This document shows, piece by piece, positions 26,901 to 35,139 of a stretch of DNA of 64,000 nt (position 1 is the first letter of the stretch; every line of letters begins with the position of its first letter). Below the pieces are notes generated by a model. The model was not told the DNA's origin, did no database searches, and saw nothing but the letters and a program-made list of their open reading frames with translations. The DNA is from Bacteroidota bacterium (GTDB lineage: Bacteria > Bacteroidota > Ignavibacteria > UBA10030 > UBA8401): the NCBI GenBank assembly GCA_035506275.1, contig DATJPT010000002.1, positions 1 through 64,000 on the forward strand, given 5' to 3'. Made by a program: the position numbers and the translations under genes.

Positions 26901-28854
26901 CATTGCCGGCACATTCAATCCGACGGCGACTTTTACGGGTGGAGGGTATGTTGTCACCGGCAGCACGATCGATTACAACGGAACAGGCGCACAGTCTATC
27001 GCCGCGTTCAACTACAACAATCTCACCGTCAGCCAGCCGCGCACGGTGAACAACGTCACCTTCGCAAGTTCCGGCACGATCGGCGTCGCCGGCACATTCA
27101 ATCCATCGGCAACTTTTACGAGCGGCGGGTTTGTCAACACAGGAAGTACGGTCGACTACAACGGAACTGGCGCGCAATCGGTCGTTGCTTTCAGCTACAA
27201 CAATTTAAGCATCAGCCAGGCAAGGACAACCAATTCCGTGACGTTGGCGAGTTCGGGTACAATTTATATCGCGGGTGCATTTAACCCGACAGCAACGTTC
27301 ACCACCGGCTCATACATCAACGCCGGCAGTACTGTCGAGTACAACGGGACCGGCGCACAGAGCATCGCCGCCTTCTCGTACAACAATCTTGAGCTGACGA
27401 ACGGAAGCCCCAGCGCCAAGACTTTTTCGGGCACCGACAGCGTTGCCGGGAACCTCCAGATCGATGCAGGGGCTGCGGGAGCCGGCGGCTCTGCCACGAT
27501 CGTGCTGACCGGAAGCTGGACAAACAACGGCTCATTCTCGGCGGGAACATCAACGGTGGTCCTGGGAGGTGTCCCGGCGATGTCGATCTCCGGCACGACG
27601 ACCTTCAACGCGCTCACCGTCAATAAGCAGGATTCGGCCGCCGCCATTTCACTCAGCAGCAACATCAGCGTCGGCACGCTGACGATGACGATGGGGACGA
27701 TGCAGACGGGGGCGAATTCGGTCACCATCACCGGCTCGCGGACGGGGAGCGCCTTGATCATCGGAACGGTTACGCGGACGCAATCATTTTCTCTCTCGAC
27801 ACCGTACGCTTTCGAAGGACCGAACACTCTCATCACCTTTACCTCCGGCTCGACACCATCGTCGGTGACGGTGACTGTAACGCAGTCCGCACCGCCGAGC
27901 CCGACGATGCTCGCCGTGAACAGGACCGTCGTCCTTTCAAACACAGGCGGGAGCTTCACCGCGACACTGCGGCTTCATTATGAAAACCCCGAGACGAACA
28001 GCCTCAACGAAACACTGCTGAAGCTCTGGTACGATTCGAGCAGCACGTGGGTGAACGAAGGGGCAACGGCGCACGACAGCGTCAACAACTATGTCGAGCT
28101 TTCGGGAGTGACTTCGTTCGGGACGTGGGGGATCGGAGCGAGCGCATCTTCGAACGCCGTGCTCGACAACAACGGCGGCAGCACCATTGCGGGGGACACG
28201 CTCACCTACACGATCACTGCCGTCAATCCGTTCCTGATCACGAAATCGGGCATCAACGTCAGCGATGCGCTGTCGTCGCACTTTATCCTCGTGCCGGGGA
28301 CGATCAGCAACGGCGGGTCGATCTCCGGACAGACATTGAGCGGCACAGACCTTGAAGGGGGAACGATCACCTGGTCCGCATTCTCGCTCGCCGCCGGCGG
28401 GTCGACCACGAGGACCTTCGAGCTCCGTTCGGACTCCACGATCTCGACGACACAGACAATCGCCAACGCCGCTCAGATCAATTTTGGCGGCGGAAATGTT
28501 GAAAGCGTCTCGGCCTCTGTTGCAATCTCGAATCTTCCAACCATCACGATTGCAAATTCGGTTGATAATAGCAGTCCCGTGCCCGGGGATATCCTGACGT
28601 ACACGTTATCCGTCACGAATGGCGGCACGGCCAATGCCACCAACATCACGTTGAACAGCGCGATCCCGAACAACACAACGTTCAGCAGCAACAGCTACGG
28701 CACGGGGATGGGAGTCGAAGTCGACGGCGTTCCGAAGACCAACGCATCGGACGGCGACAATGTCACCGTCAGCGGCGGGTCAATCACCGTCACCATCACC
28801 TCGCTGACACCGGGGACAACAACGCATATCACGTTCAAGACAGTGGTGATCTGA
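23914..28854 (+). CDS. Giant secreted repeat protein with C-terminal DUF11 domains
   Basis: A 1646-residue protein starting at a GTG with an AAGGGGAG ribosome binding site; the start gives a signal peptide (SSSLLIPLLIVALSG, cleavage near TAAAQ). The mature protein is rich in Thr, Ser, Gly, Asn and Ala, with almost no Cys, and looks like a stack of short beta repeats. Two internal repeat groups are visible, a duplicated block at about residues 310-395 and 606-690, and a 61-residue unit repeated four times from residue 956. From about residue 1413 there are two DUF11-like domains (GDTLTYTITAVNP; GDILTYTLSVTNGG). The chain ends in TTHITFKTVVI without the T9SS tail seen on neighbours. Likely a surface adhesin or matrix protein. 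Confidence 0.82.
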   Translation: MTRDKHISSLRKSFSSSLLIPLLIVALSGTAAAQSTFSGTGNWSSAGNWSAGVPTSAVAATIASGANCTVDVAAQCASLTFAAINANSVVTINGSNSISITGALTMPRPATGSTGTVNIGTGSITCGSIALSATTAARKDVINISTGTLTVSGNITSGGAGCQIVFSGAGTLNAGGTFMSGTAGTFTCSSSTVNFDGAAQAIAPFAYTFNNVTLSGSGAKTLTNATINGNLVLSSGSTVTVTTAAALTVGGNLTVGDGTTFTAGAYALTVSGTTTVGSGSGSTATLTTNSATGTKTFTGAVTINSNGVLSESAAAQLSFGNDVTITGTLTESGAAVVGIAGSLTNNGTYNASTGVHTFSGATKTISGSSTTSIPSVTVSGSYTNNGTLTINTALAGATGTLSNTSTLNLGGSCSIGSTSGGLSNSGTLAVSGSGNFTTLLAGFTNTGTINLNGSGTIAGMTNNAGGIVNLTTSGTITSFNNATSTSTLNISDLAVPTFTTLTVSAAGNTVNYSGAGAQTVKDVAYSNLTISGSGTKTWTETAARVMGGNLTIGDGTTLSVAGAFAFTVSGTTTIGTGTSGTLSITNATGTKTFTGAVTINAGGAITETAAAQLSFGNNVTITGTLTENGAAVVGIAGSLANNGTYNASTGVHTFSGATKTIGGSSTTSIPSVTVTGSYTNNGILTVTTALAGGGTLANGATGALNINFAGALTFTGSLNQTAGTVNYEFAGAQTVYAATYYNLTLSGSGAKTIGVVTVNNILDMAGTATASAAPTYGAAATLQYDETATAGPEWITPFVATGGVIINSGTVTLAAAKVIGNNTSVPLNIVSGATLTPGTNLLTFDGDFINAGTLTSGSGGVTIAGTTSAQSIAGFTTTGTVSMTKTSGTATLTGNVNGGAFTMSGAGGTLDLGAGFTHTFTGAWTMTNGSLLGNSSTLNIAGATSYTAGTFTPGTSTVNYNGTGAQTIIAFSYNNLTISGARTTNNVTLANSGTIGIAGTFNPTATFTGGGYVVTGSTIDYNGTGAQSIAAFNYNNLTVSQPRTVNNVTFASSGTIGVAGTFNPSATFTSGGFVNTGSTVDYNGTGAQSVVAFSYNNLSISQARTTNSVTLASSGTIYIAGAFNPTATFTTGSYINAGSTVEYNGTGAQSIAAFSYNNLELTNGSPSAKTFSGTDSVAGNLQIDAGAAGAGGSATIVLTGSWTNNGSFSAGTSTVVLGGVPAMSISGTTTFNALTVNKQDSAAAISLSSNISVGTLTMTMGTMQTGANSVTITGSRTGSALIIGTVTRTQSFSLSTPYAFEGPNTLITFTSGSTPSSVTVTVTQSAPPSPTMLAVNRTVVLSNTGGSFTATLRLHYENPETNSLNETLLKLWYDSSSTWVNEGATAHDSVNNYVELSGVTSFGTWGIGASASSNAVLDNNGGSTIAGDTLTYTITAVNPFLITKSGINVSDALSSHFILVPGTISNGGSISGQTLSGTDLEGGTITWSAFSLAAGGSTTRTFELRSDSTISTTQTIANAAQINFGGGNVESVSASVAISNLPTITIANSVDNSSPVPGDILTYTLSVTNGGTANATNITLNSAIPNNTTFSSNSYGTGMGVEVDGVPKTNASDGDNVTVSGGSITVTITSLTPGTTTHITFKTVVI
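24841..25963 (+). repeat. Duplicated ~235-bp block inside the giant protein gene
   Basis: The segment 24841-25075 is repeated at 25729-25963, an offset of exactly 888 bp (296 codons). Third-codon positions are largely conserved, for example across GGGGTCCATACCTTCAGCGG and GGCTCATCAACAACTTCCAT. The copies therefore arose recently or are kept alike by recombination. Confidence 0.85.
26779..27510 (+). repeat. Four 183-bp tandem repeats inside the giant protein gene
   Basis: Units begin at 26779, 26962, 27145 and 27328, exactly 183 bp (61 codons) apart. Each starts ST(V/I)xYNGTGAQ, continues AFxYNNL, and the first three carry GTIxIAG(T/A)FNP(T/S)ATF; the fourth diverges after its first third. 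The exact spacing is typical of adhesin repeat units that change copy number by recombination. Confidence 0.9.
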
Positions 28855-28931
28855 GCGCGGCATTTCAGCGGTGCCAGAGTGAACCTACTCCCTAAACACA
28901 ATTCAATAGACGGTACTCTTACAGTTTCTCA

Positions 28932-28956
28932 CGATCCCGATCTCCGGCTGGGATCG
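28932..28956. repeat. Hairpin repeat downstream of the giant protein gene
   Basis: CGATCCC (28932-28938) and GGGATCG (28950-28956) form a perfect 7-bp stem around GATCTCCGGCT. The layout matches the GTTCCCAATCTCCGATTGGGAAC hairpins near 38.8-39.0 kb with diverged arms. There is no T run, so it is not a clear intrinsic terminator. Confidence 0.5.
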
Positions 28957-29072
28957 GAGTAACTATCTTCCGCCGAAAGACCCCGCTATCGCCGTTTTGC
29001 ATTTTTATCTGAAATGCCGTAGTTTTGTTTGAGAAGCAAACGTCTCATCATCCCCATACGTACGCTCATTCT

Positions 29073-29540
29073 ATGGCAGTTCTCAAGGCGGCATCATATT
29101 CTGGACAGAGATTTTCTTCGTTGAGATTTGTTCTTGTTTTCTTTTTATTGATGATGGCTCTTTGCGATTGCGGGTGCAATCGTCCCTCAAGCGATTCGGT
29201 CCCTCCGGGCGCCTATGCCTATACAAGTTACGATACCGGCGGTACGGTGTTGGTGCGAGGGTGGCTTAAATTTGCCGTAGCGGATTCAACCTCTCTCTCC
29301 GGTGAATGGCACTTCGCACCGGTCGGAACTCCGGAGCGGATCGGTCCGCAGACTGGCGACGGGAATCTTGTCGGCGGTGTGAACGGCGAAAAGATCTGGA
29401 TCGAGCTGAACCCGAAGGTAAGGAACAACAATCTTCAGCTGAACGGAACGCTCGCGAAGGGGAGATTGGCCGGACAATGGACATGGATAAGCAATGACGG
29501 AATGGCAAACCAGGGGACATTCTCAGCTGAGCAGAAATAA
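29073..29540 (+). CDS. Probable small exported lipoprotein
   Basis: A 155-residue protein from the ATG at 29073; an upstream TTG is less likely. A hydrophobic segment (FVLVFFLLMMAL) leads directly into a cysteine cluster (CDCGC), which could supply a lipobox cysteine. The mature part is a compact beta domain with GWLKFAVADSTSLSGEWHF, a VGGVNGEKIWIELNP segment and NNLQLNGTLAKGRLAGQWTW. This pattern resembles small beta-barrel lipoproteins in which a substituted structure is compared with a wild-type one, but I do not recognise a named family. It precedes the PH-like gene by 24 bp on the same strand and may share its transcript. Confidence 0.65.
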   Translation: MAVLKAASYSGQRFSSLRFVLVFFLLMMALCDCGCNRPSSDSVPPGAYAYTSYDTGGTVLVRGWLKFAVADSTSLSGEWHFAPVGTPERIGPQTGDGNLVGGVNGEKIWIELNPKVRNNNLQLNGTLAKGRLAGQWTWISNDGMANQGTFSAEQK

Positions 29541-29564
29541 TTCAATTTAGAAAGAGCAGCCTCC

Positions 29565-30119
29565 ATGCAGATCGAAGATCAACAGGCAATGTCACCCTAC
29601 TTGCAGCCGAACGAATCGCTACAATGGACCGGACGTCCGCCGGGGGGATTGCTCTTCAGGAGATCGGATGCCGTCATGGTCCCGTTCAGTCTGGCATGGG
29701 GAGGGTTTGCGGTGTACTGGGAAGTCATGGCTTACAACAGCGGCGCCCCCCCTTTCTTTCTTCTGTTCGGAGGCATTTTTGTTGTCGTCGGCCTCTACAT
29801 CACGGTCGGACGGTTCGTCGCCGACCTGATGATCCGGCAAAAAACCGTTTACGCCGTCACGACGGAACGGGCGCTCATCCTGTCGGGGCTCTTCGGCAGA
29901 ACTGTACGCTCCATCAATTTGAAACTCCAGATAGATATCTCGCTTGAACAGCGGGAGAACGGGCGCGGAACGATCACCTTCGGCAGCGCATTCCCTGTCC
30001 GCACATTCTTTGCAACGAGCGGCTGGCCGGGATACGGACGTTCCGTCGTGCCCTGCTTCGAGCTCATTGAAAATGTCGCGAGCGTTTATCAGTTGATCGA
30101 AACCATCCGGAACAAGTAG
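29565..30119 (+). CDS. PH-domain-like (bPH) membrane protein
   Basis: A 184-residue protein. After an N-terminal YLQPNESLQWTGRP motif it has two membrane helices (about residues 34-52 and 63-82) and then a beta-rich segment with TVYAVTTERALILSG, typical of bacterial PH-like domains of the YdbS/DUF type. The C-terminal half (KLQIDISLEQRENGRGTITFG) continues the PH fold. Function is unknown; such proteins may sense membrane lipids or assist envelope processes. It lies 36 bp before the Bax-inhibitor gene on the same strand, so co-transcription is likely. Confidence 0.78.
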   Translation: MQIEDQQAMSPYLQPNESLQWTGRPPGGLLFRRSDAVMVPFSLAWGGFAVYWEVMAYNSGAPPFFLLFGGIFVVVGLYITVGRFVADLMIRQKTVYAVTTERALILSGLFGRTVRSINLKLQIDISLEQRENGRGTITFGSAFPVRTFFATSGWPGYGRSVVPCFELIENVASVYQLIETIRNK

Positions 30120-30155
30120 GATCGCAGAAATCATTCACCAAAAGAGGAGTTCACT

Positions 30156-30908
30156 ATGGCATTGTTCAAATCCGGCAATCCGGCCTTGAAGCAGGAAACA
30201 TTTTCCGGCTTTGCAGAGTCCGCCAACGCCGAGAACGTGATGACGCTGCAGGGGACGGTGAATAAGACCGGTTTGCTGTTGTTGACCGTTTTCATCCCGG
30301 CAATGTTCGTGTGGGACCGGTTCGGGGCCGCGGAGGATTTCGGCGCGATCGCTCCGTTTTTTCTTATCGGCATTTTGGGGGGGACCATTACCGGATTCGT
30401 GCTGGTGTTCAACAAGCACCTCGCACAGTACCTTTCGCTCCTCTATGCCGCCTTCGAAGGACTGGTCCTCGGCGGATTGTCGGCGATGATGGAAGCCCGC
30501 TATCCCGGCATCGTGATCGAGGCGCTCCTTCTCACGTTCGGAATTTTTTGGTGCCTGCTGCTGATCTACAAGTTCGAGATCATCAAACCGTCGGAAAATT
30601 TCAGGCTCATCGTCGCTTCGGCAACAGGGGGCATCGCGTTCTATTATTTCATCAGCATTGTCCTGTCGTTCTTCGGCATTGCGGTCCCCCTGGTCAACGA
30701 CAATTCCCTGTTCGGCATCCTCTTCAGCGTGTTCGTCGTCATCGTTGCGGCGATGAACCTGGTGGTCGATTTTGATTTCATCGAACAGGGGGCGGCGAAC
30801 GGGGCTCCGAAATACATGGAATGGTACGGAGCGTTCGGTCTCATGGTGACGCTCATCTGGCTCTATGTGGAAATTCTCAGGCTTCTGGCAAAGTCAAGAC
30901 GGAGATAA
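30156..30908 (+). CDS. Bax inhibitor-1/YccA-like multi-pass membrane protein
   Basis: A 250-residue protein with seven predicted membrane helices. An N-terminal cytoplasmic segment with MTLQGTVNKTG precedes the first helix; the NKHLAQYLSLLYAAFEGLVLGG segment and the late aspartate-containing DFDFIEQG region are characteristic of the YccA/TMBIM family. A GAGGAG ribosome binding site lies before the ATG. Bacterial members have been reported to act as pH-sensitive calcium leak channels or to modulate FtsH. The gene is complete and sits in a short run of plus-strand genes. Confidence 0.9.
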   Translation: MALFKSGNPALKQETFSGFAESANAENVMTLQGTVNKTGLLLLTVFIPAMFVWDRFGAAEDFGAIAPFFLIGILGGTITGFVLVFNKHLAQYLSLLYAAFEGLVLGGLSAMMEARYPGIVIEALLLTFGIFWCLLLIYKFEIIKPSENFRLIVASATGGIAFYYFISIVLSFFGIAVPLVNDNSLFGILFSVFVVIVAAMNLVVDFDFIEQGAANGAPKYMEWYGAFGLMVTLIWLYVEILRLLAKSRRR

Positions 30909-30956
30909 TCTCCGTCAATTTCTTTGGAATCCCCTAAAACGGAAAGGTCTTCTTCC

Positions 30957-31331
30957 ATGCCGGTCCATTACCGATACGATGAGAACATTGTCATCGTAGA
31001 ACCTGTGGGGGAATACTCGACGGAAGAACTTCGCGCCGCCGTGCTTAATGCCTTTACCGATGCGCACTGTCCTGCGTCATGCTGCCTCTTGATCAACATC
31101 GGTCAGTCGCGAAGCATCTACAACCGGAGCACTTCGGAGATCAACATCATGGCCCGCTTTCTCGCATCGCAAAGCAAGCGTTTCAACGACCGGGTTGCCT
31201 TCGCCGCTTCGGATGACGCGCAGTTCGGGCTTTTGCGGATGGGTTCGATAGGAGCAGAGGAAAAGGGAATTCAGTTCGGGGTCTTTCGTTCGATCGATGA
31301 AGCGAGGAAATGGCTCCTCTCTGTGAATTAA
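30957..31331 (+). CDS. STAS/SpoIIAA-like small protein
   Basis: A 124-residue protein from the ATG at 30957, which has an AAAGG ribosome binding site; a TTG 33 bases upstream would only add a polar tail. The sequence alternates strands and helices as in the STAS-like SpoIIAA family: YDENIVIVEPVGEYSTEELRAAV, then CLLINIGQSRSI, a VAFAASDDAQFGLLRMG segment and a final FRSIDEARKWL. The last motif is typical of DUF3478/SpoIIAA-like proteins. It may bind a small ligand or a protein partner. No anti-sigma kinase or sigma factor is nearby. Confidence 0.7.
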   Translation: MPVHYRYDENIVIVEPVGEYSTEELRAAVLNAFTDAHCPASCCLLINIGQSRSIYNRSTSEINIMARFLASQSKRFNDRVAFAASDDAQFGLLRMGSIGAEEKGIQFGVFRSIDEARKWLLSVN

Positions 31332-31348
31332 CGAGGGAAAGATCTTTT

Positions 31349-31639
31349 ATGAGCGGATGGGAGAATGTCCTGATCGCGGAAGCCGGCGGCGCTGCCGTGT
31401 GATTCACGGCTTCTCTCTTCGACGTCAATATCTTGAAGAAGACGGAGCCGCGGCACCGTCCCCTCTGCGCCCGGCTCATCGCCACCGATCAGATCACACT
31501 CCTCCCTTACGTCGCTTCGGGCATCGTTGTTTTCGCGTCGGGTTTCAACGGACTCTATTGGATGGGCCTCGCCATGATCGCTTCGTTCCCCATGGCGGCG
31601 CTCGATGCGTGGGTTTTGCTGGCGGAAATCAATAGGTAG
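31349..31639 (+). pseudogene. Small membrane protein gene interrupted by an in-frame TGA
   Basis: An ATG at 31349 with a GAGGG ribosome binding site opens a frame that stops at a TGA at 31400-31402 after 17 codons, then continues in the same frame to a TAG at 31639 for a total of 96 sense codons. The sequence on both sides makes one sensible protein: MSGWENVLIAEAGGAAV, then the TGA, then FTASLFDVNILKK and two hydrophobic segments (LLPYVASGIVVFASG, GLAMIASFPMAAL). A single G-to-A change would turn TGG (Trp) into TGA. Nonsense mutation, sequencing error and recoding are all possible. A TTG at 31433 could allow a shortened product. No family recognised. Confidence 0.6.
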
Positions 31640-31697
31640 GTCTTAACAGGAATGGTCTTCCGACCGTTCTTGCAAAATAAAGTTTCCCTCGTTCCAA

Positions 31698-34115
31698 TCA
31701 GTTCTCTTCTTCGAACTCCGTCTCTTTCTCTTTCGCCTTCTTCGACGTACCGCCGAAATGGTACGTGAGTCCCAGGTAAATCACCCGCGAATCCCGTGCG
31801 GAGAATGTCGTCTGCGTGAGCGACGGAGTGTCCATCTCGGTCTTCCGCGTGAGCGTCTTAAACGCGTCCCAGACGGTGGCGGTAAGCGTGAGCTGCTCTC
31901 CGATCAGGTTCTGGTGGAAGCCGAAGTTCACGACATACATCGGCTGGTTCTCTCCCTGCGGGGTAAGCTGGCGTGAACGGTACCAGGAGTTAACCTGAAG
32001 GGTCGACCCTTTCGCGAGGGCAAAATTCAGGTTCAGGTTGCCGCTCAAGGTTGTGGTCGATTTTTTTTCGCCGAAGCCAAGGTTGGTGGCGTCGATCTCC
32101 TCGTAGAAGGCGTCGGTGCTGCTGTTAATGGTGACAACATCCCACAGGCTCCCGGAAACGACGAGCTCGACTCCCCCCGATCGGTCGCTCGAGAGGTTCG
32201 CGCGCGTCGTAAGGACGGTCGAGTCGTTGAGCGCTTCGGTGAGCGAGGTGAATTTGTTATGCCGGTCGCGGTAAAAAACGCTCGGAAGGATCGAGATCTT
32301 CTCCTCCTGGATCTGGTAGCCGAGCTCGACAGAGTGAATGAACTCCGGCTTCAGACCCGGGTTTCCGGCGTAAACGTTCCTCGGGTCCCGGTATTCCGGA
32401 AACGGGTTCATGTCCTCGCCGCGGGGACGGTTTGCGCGCAGGCTGTAGTTGAGCTGCAGCTCATCGAACTCCCCCAACTTGTACGCCAGGTGAAGGGTCG
32501 GATAGAGCTTTGAATAATCGTTCGGGACAACGGTCCCGGTGGTCACAAGGTCGGAGGTGATGAGCACCCGCTCCCCCCGCAAACCGGCTAGAGCGCTCAA
32601 GCGGCCGAACGTGCTGCCGTAGGTCACATAGAGGGCATGGATCTGTTCGCGGTACGTGAAGAAATTCGTTTCCGCTGTGTCTTCGAGGAATGCCTGCGAC
32701 AACGTGTCGAACGTGGAAGCGTAGAAATTGAATTCGTCGTCGTCAAACCTTCCTTCGTACCCGGCATCGAGCGTGGAGTGGTCGGCCAGCACATGATGAT
32801 ACTCAAGAGTGAGGAGTTCCCGCCGGTCGTGCTCCTGGATGAGGGTGTTGTCGCGCTCGAGTTCCCCTTCTGGCGTCCGGTACGTGTTCGTAAAGTGATT
32901 ATCCTCCTGGTCGAACAGCCGGTTGCCGCTGAACTCGGCGCGCAACGTATGATCTTCGCCGTCGAAGTCGTGCTCGTAAAAGGCAGCGTAGCCGGCGGAG
33001 CCGGTCTCATCGAAATCGGTGCGGGCGCGGTCGTAATCATCGATCACGGAGAGGGTGCTGTCCAGGTGCGTTTCCGTGGTCACATCGTGGCTCGTGTAGC
33101 TCCGGTAACGGTAATTGCCCGAGACGCCGGCATACTCCGATTCGTTGAAGTGGTTTTCTGCTCCGAAGGTCGCGAACTGGGAAAGGGGACGGTTTGCGGA
33201 GGTCCCGTTCTCGTTGAAGAAATTCGACGTTCCGGTCGAGTCCACCTGCCGCCGCGAAAGCGTGCCGATCCCGTTCCGGTCATCCTGGCGGATCGAGTAA
33301 CTCCCGAAGACATTCAATCCCCCCAGGCTGTAGTTGTCGCTCGTGCTGAAATTGGAGCGCCAGTCGTTCCCGACGTTCGCCGTCACGCTTCCGTTCATGC
33401 CCAGTGCGGCGTCTTTCTTCAGGACGATGTTGATGATCCCGGCGGTCCCTTCCGGGGTGAATCTGGCCGAGGGGTTGGTGATCACTTCGATCCGTTCGAC
33501 GGCATTTGCGGGGATCTGCTGAAGCGCGTCGGCAGTATTGCCGCCGAGGAGGGGGGACGGCTTGCCGTTCAGCAGGATCTGGACGTCCGCAGAACCCCGC
33601 AGGCTGACGTTGCCGTCGACGTCGACCTGCACGGAAGGGACATTCTGGAGGAGATCGCTTACCGATCCGCTCTTGCTCATCACGTCCTGCTGGACGTTAT
33701 AGATTTTCCGGTCGATCGTCGAGTTGATCGTTGACTTCTGGGCCGTCACGGTCACTTCCCCCAGGCTGACCGCCGTTTCCCGCAAGGAGATGGTGCCGGC
33801 GTTAAAATCTTTTTGATTCTCGGTGAGGGTGAATTTTGAGGATTGTTTTTCTTCGTATCCGAGCAGCGTGAATTTCAGGATGAATGTTCCGGGCGGAACA
33901 TTCATGATCGAAAATTTTCCCTTTTCATCCGTCGTGGTCCCGGTGACCAGTGTGCTGTCCGGGATCTTGACCACAATAACATTGACAAACTCGAGCGGCT
34001 TCTTAGCCGGTTCAACAACTACAATTCCGTGAATGCCTCCGGCGCCGTGATTCTGCGCAACAAGAGTCAACGACAACAACAGGAAGAGCGACGCTTCGAT
34101 AAGACAATTTCTCAA
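31698..34115 (-). CDS. TonB-linked outer-membrane receptor with carboxypeptidase-regulatory-like domain
   Basis: An 805-residue exported protein. The only plausible start is a TTG at 34115 with a GGAGAG site about ten bases upstream; it opens a signal peptide (LFLLLSLTLVAQ). A carboxypeptidase-regulatory-like beta sandwich (about residues 27-110) is followed by a TonB plug (GEVTVTAQKS near 125, LLQNVPSVQVDVDGNVSLRG and VERIEVITNPSARF) and a 22-strand-type barrel of the outer-membrane protein beta-barrel family (OMP_b-brl_3) with a terminal aromatic strand (RVIYLGLTYHFGG). Predicted to import a substrate, perhaps a peptide or oligosaccharide. No SusD partner is adjacent. The last residues are a charged EKETEFEEEN tail, unusual for a barrel end. 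Confidence 0.88.
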   Translation of the reverse strand: MRNCLIEASLFLLLSLTLVAQNHGAGGIHGIVVVEPAKKPLEFVNVIVVKIPDSTLVTGTTTDEKGKFSIMNVPPGTFILKFTLLGYEEKQSSKFTLTENQKDFNAGTISLRETAVSLGEVTVTAQKSTINSTIDRKIYNVQQDVMSKSGSVSDLLQNVPSVQVDVDGNVSLRGSADVQILLNGKPSPLLGGNTADALQQIPANAVERIEVITNPSARFTPEGTAGIINIVLKKDAALGMNGSVTANVGNDWRSNFSTSDNYSLGGLNVFGSYSIRQDDRNGIGTLSRRQVDSTGTSNFFNENGTSANRPLSQFATFGAENHFNESEYAGVSGNYRYRSYTSHDVTTETHLDSTLSVIDDYDRARTDFDETGSAGYAAFYEHDFDGEDHTLRAEFSGNRLFDQEDNHFTNTYRTPEGELERDNTLIQEHDRRELLTLEYHHVLADHSTLDAGYEGRFDDDEFNFYASTFDTLSQAFLEDTAETNFFTYREQIHALYVTYGSTFGRLSALAGLRGERVLITSDLVTTGTVVPNDYSKLYPTLHLAYKLGEFDELQLNYSLRANRPRGEDMNPFPEYRDPRNVYAGNPGLKPEFIHSVELGYQIQEEKISILPSVFYRDRHNKFTSLTEALNDSTVLTTRANLSSDRSGGVELVVSGSLWDVVTINSSTDAFYEEIDATNLGFGEKKSTTTLSGNLNLNFALAKGSTLQVNSWYRSRQLTPQGENQPMYVVNFGFHQNLIGEQLTLTATVWDAFKTLTRKTEMDTPSLTQTTFSARDSRVIYLGLTYHFGGTSKKAKEKETEFEEEN

Positions 34116-34384
34116 TTAAATTTCTCTCCGGCAGTATTCCGTATCGTGGCAATAAAATTCCAACGGCTTCATTCATCGATCCGCCGGCGACCGACGTAAC
34201 GAATCGTATCATGCTATGTTTCTCCATAGCTTCTCCCGCTGGAAAATGCGTTTAAAATATCGGGGTAAAACGGCAGATAGTCAAACCTTGTGCCCGGCTC
34301 CCGTTCCCGGCGTCTCATCCCAACGGGAACCTTCGGATGAGGAGCGGTCTTACCCTGGACCCTCGCACCCTCGCGGCACAGTTG

Positions 34385-34849
34385 TCAGCACATGATCCTT
34401 CCCAAAAAAAGATTGCCGTGCATTGCCGCGATGATCGGGATATCGGCCAGACACGAAATCAGAATTCCCACTGCACGCCACCGTCGATCGACCGCCGATC
34501 CTCCGAGAACGAATCCACCAACATTCCGCGAATGCCGAAAAATGATCATCGCAACGATCGACCACTCGATCCAGCGAACCGGAATGTACACCAGAAAGTA
34601 CGCAAGAAATTCTCCCCCTAGCATATTTGAATCAAAAAGAAAAATGAACTGGATCGTTAACAAATAGATACCGGCGCCAAACACCAGCCCGAGCATTGAA
34701 CGGAAGAGTCCAAGACCGAGCGACGGCCCATCGAGACTCCCTTCGGGCGGTTTCGGCTCCCCTTCCCTTTTCCCGAGCCCGACGCGGCACCACCAGACAT
34801 AGGCGGCGAACTTAACCAGAAGATATATGATGATCGTCTGAATATTCAC
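34385..34849 (-). CDS. Uncharacterised multi-pass membrane protein
   Basis: A 154-residue protein starting at GTG (34849). It has an N-terminal hydrophobic helix (IIIYLLVKFAAYVWW), a polar proline/glycine loop (GEPKPPEGSLDGPSLGLG) and three further helices (MLGLVFGAGIYLLTIQFIF, FLAYFLVYIPV, AVGILISCLADIPII). The loop and aromatic pattern recall small, unnamed membrane proteins of environmental Bacteroidota and Ignavibacteriota. No ribosome binding site is obvious. The gene stands alone between the receptor and the DUF362 gene. I do not recognise a family. Confidence 0.65.
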   Translation of the reverse strand: MNIQTIIIYLLVKFAAYVWWCRVGLGKREGEPKPPEGSLDGPSLGLGLFRSMLGLVFGAGIYLLTIQFIFLFDSNMLGGEFLAYFLVYIPVRWIEWSIVAMIIFRHSRNVGGFVLGGSAVDRRWRAVGILISCLADIPIIAAMHGNLFLGRIMC

Positions 34850-35139
34850 TTGGACGTCCGGGGCTTCTTTTTCCTATCAACGATGAGGAGACACATTAAG
34901 GTTCCTTCGAGAGCGGCTCATGGACGTCACGACGGGCGCAGGTTTGTGCGCCACGTTCCGGAGGAGGGAGATTTTGAGTGAAAGGGATAACGCCGCGAGA
35001 AAGCCCCCCCACGATATGATCATGAGCCCTGCAGGTTCAGGGTATCAATGACAACTCGGCCAAAGGAAAGGGGCATAAATCACTTCCTTCCTCATCCGCC
35101 GGATTCCCGCATCATGAACAATATGATCTCTGAACCGCG

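Noticed and set aside
31400-31402. Selenocysteine at the in-frame TGA
   Set aside because: No recognisable selenoprotein family, no redox motif around the codon and no clear downstream SECIS-like hairpin; a nonsense change or sequence error is simpler.
32637-33734. 365-residue open frame on the plus strand
   Set aside because: Antisense to the TonB-linked receptor; composition typical of a shadow frame.
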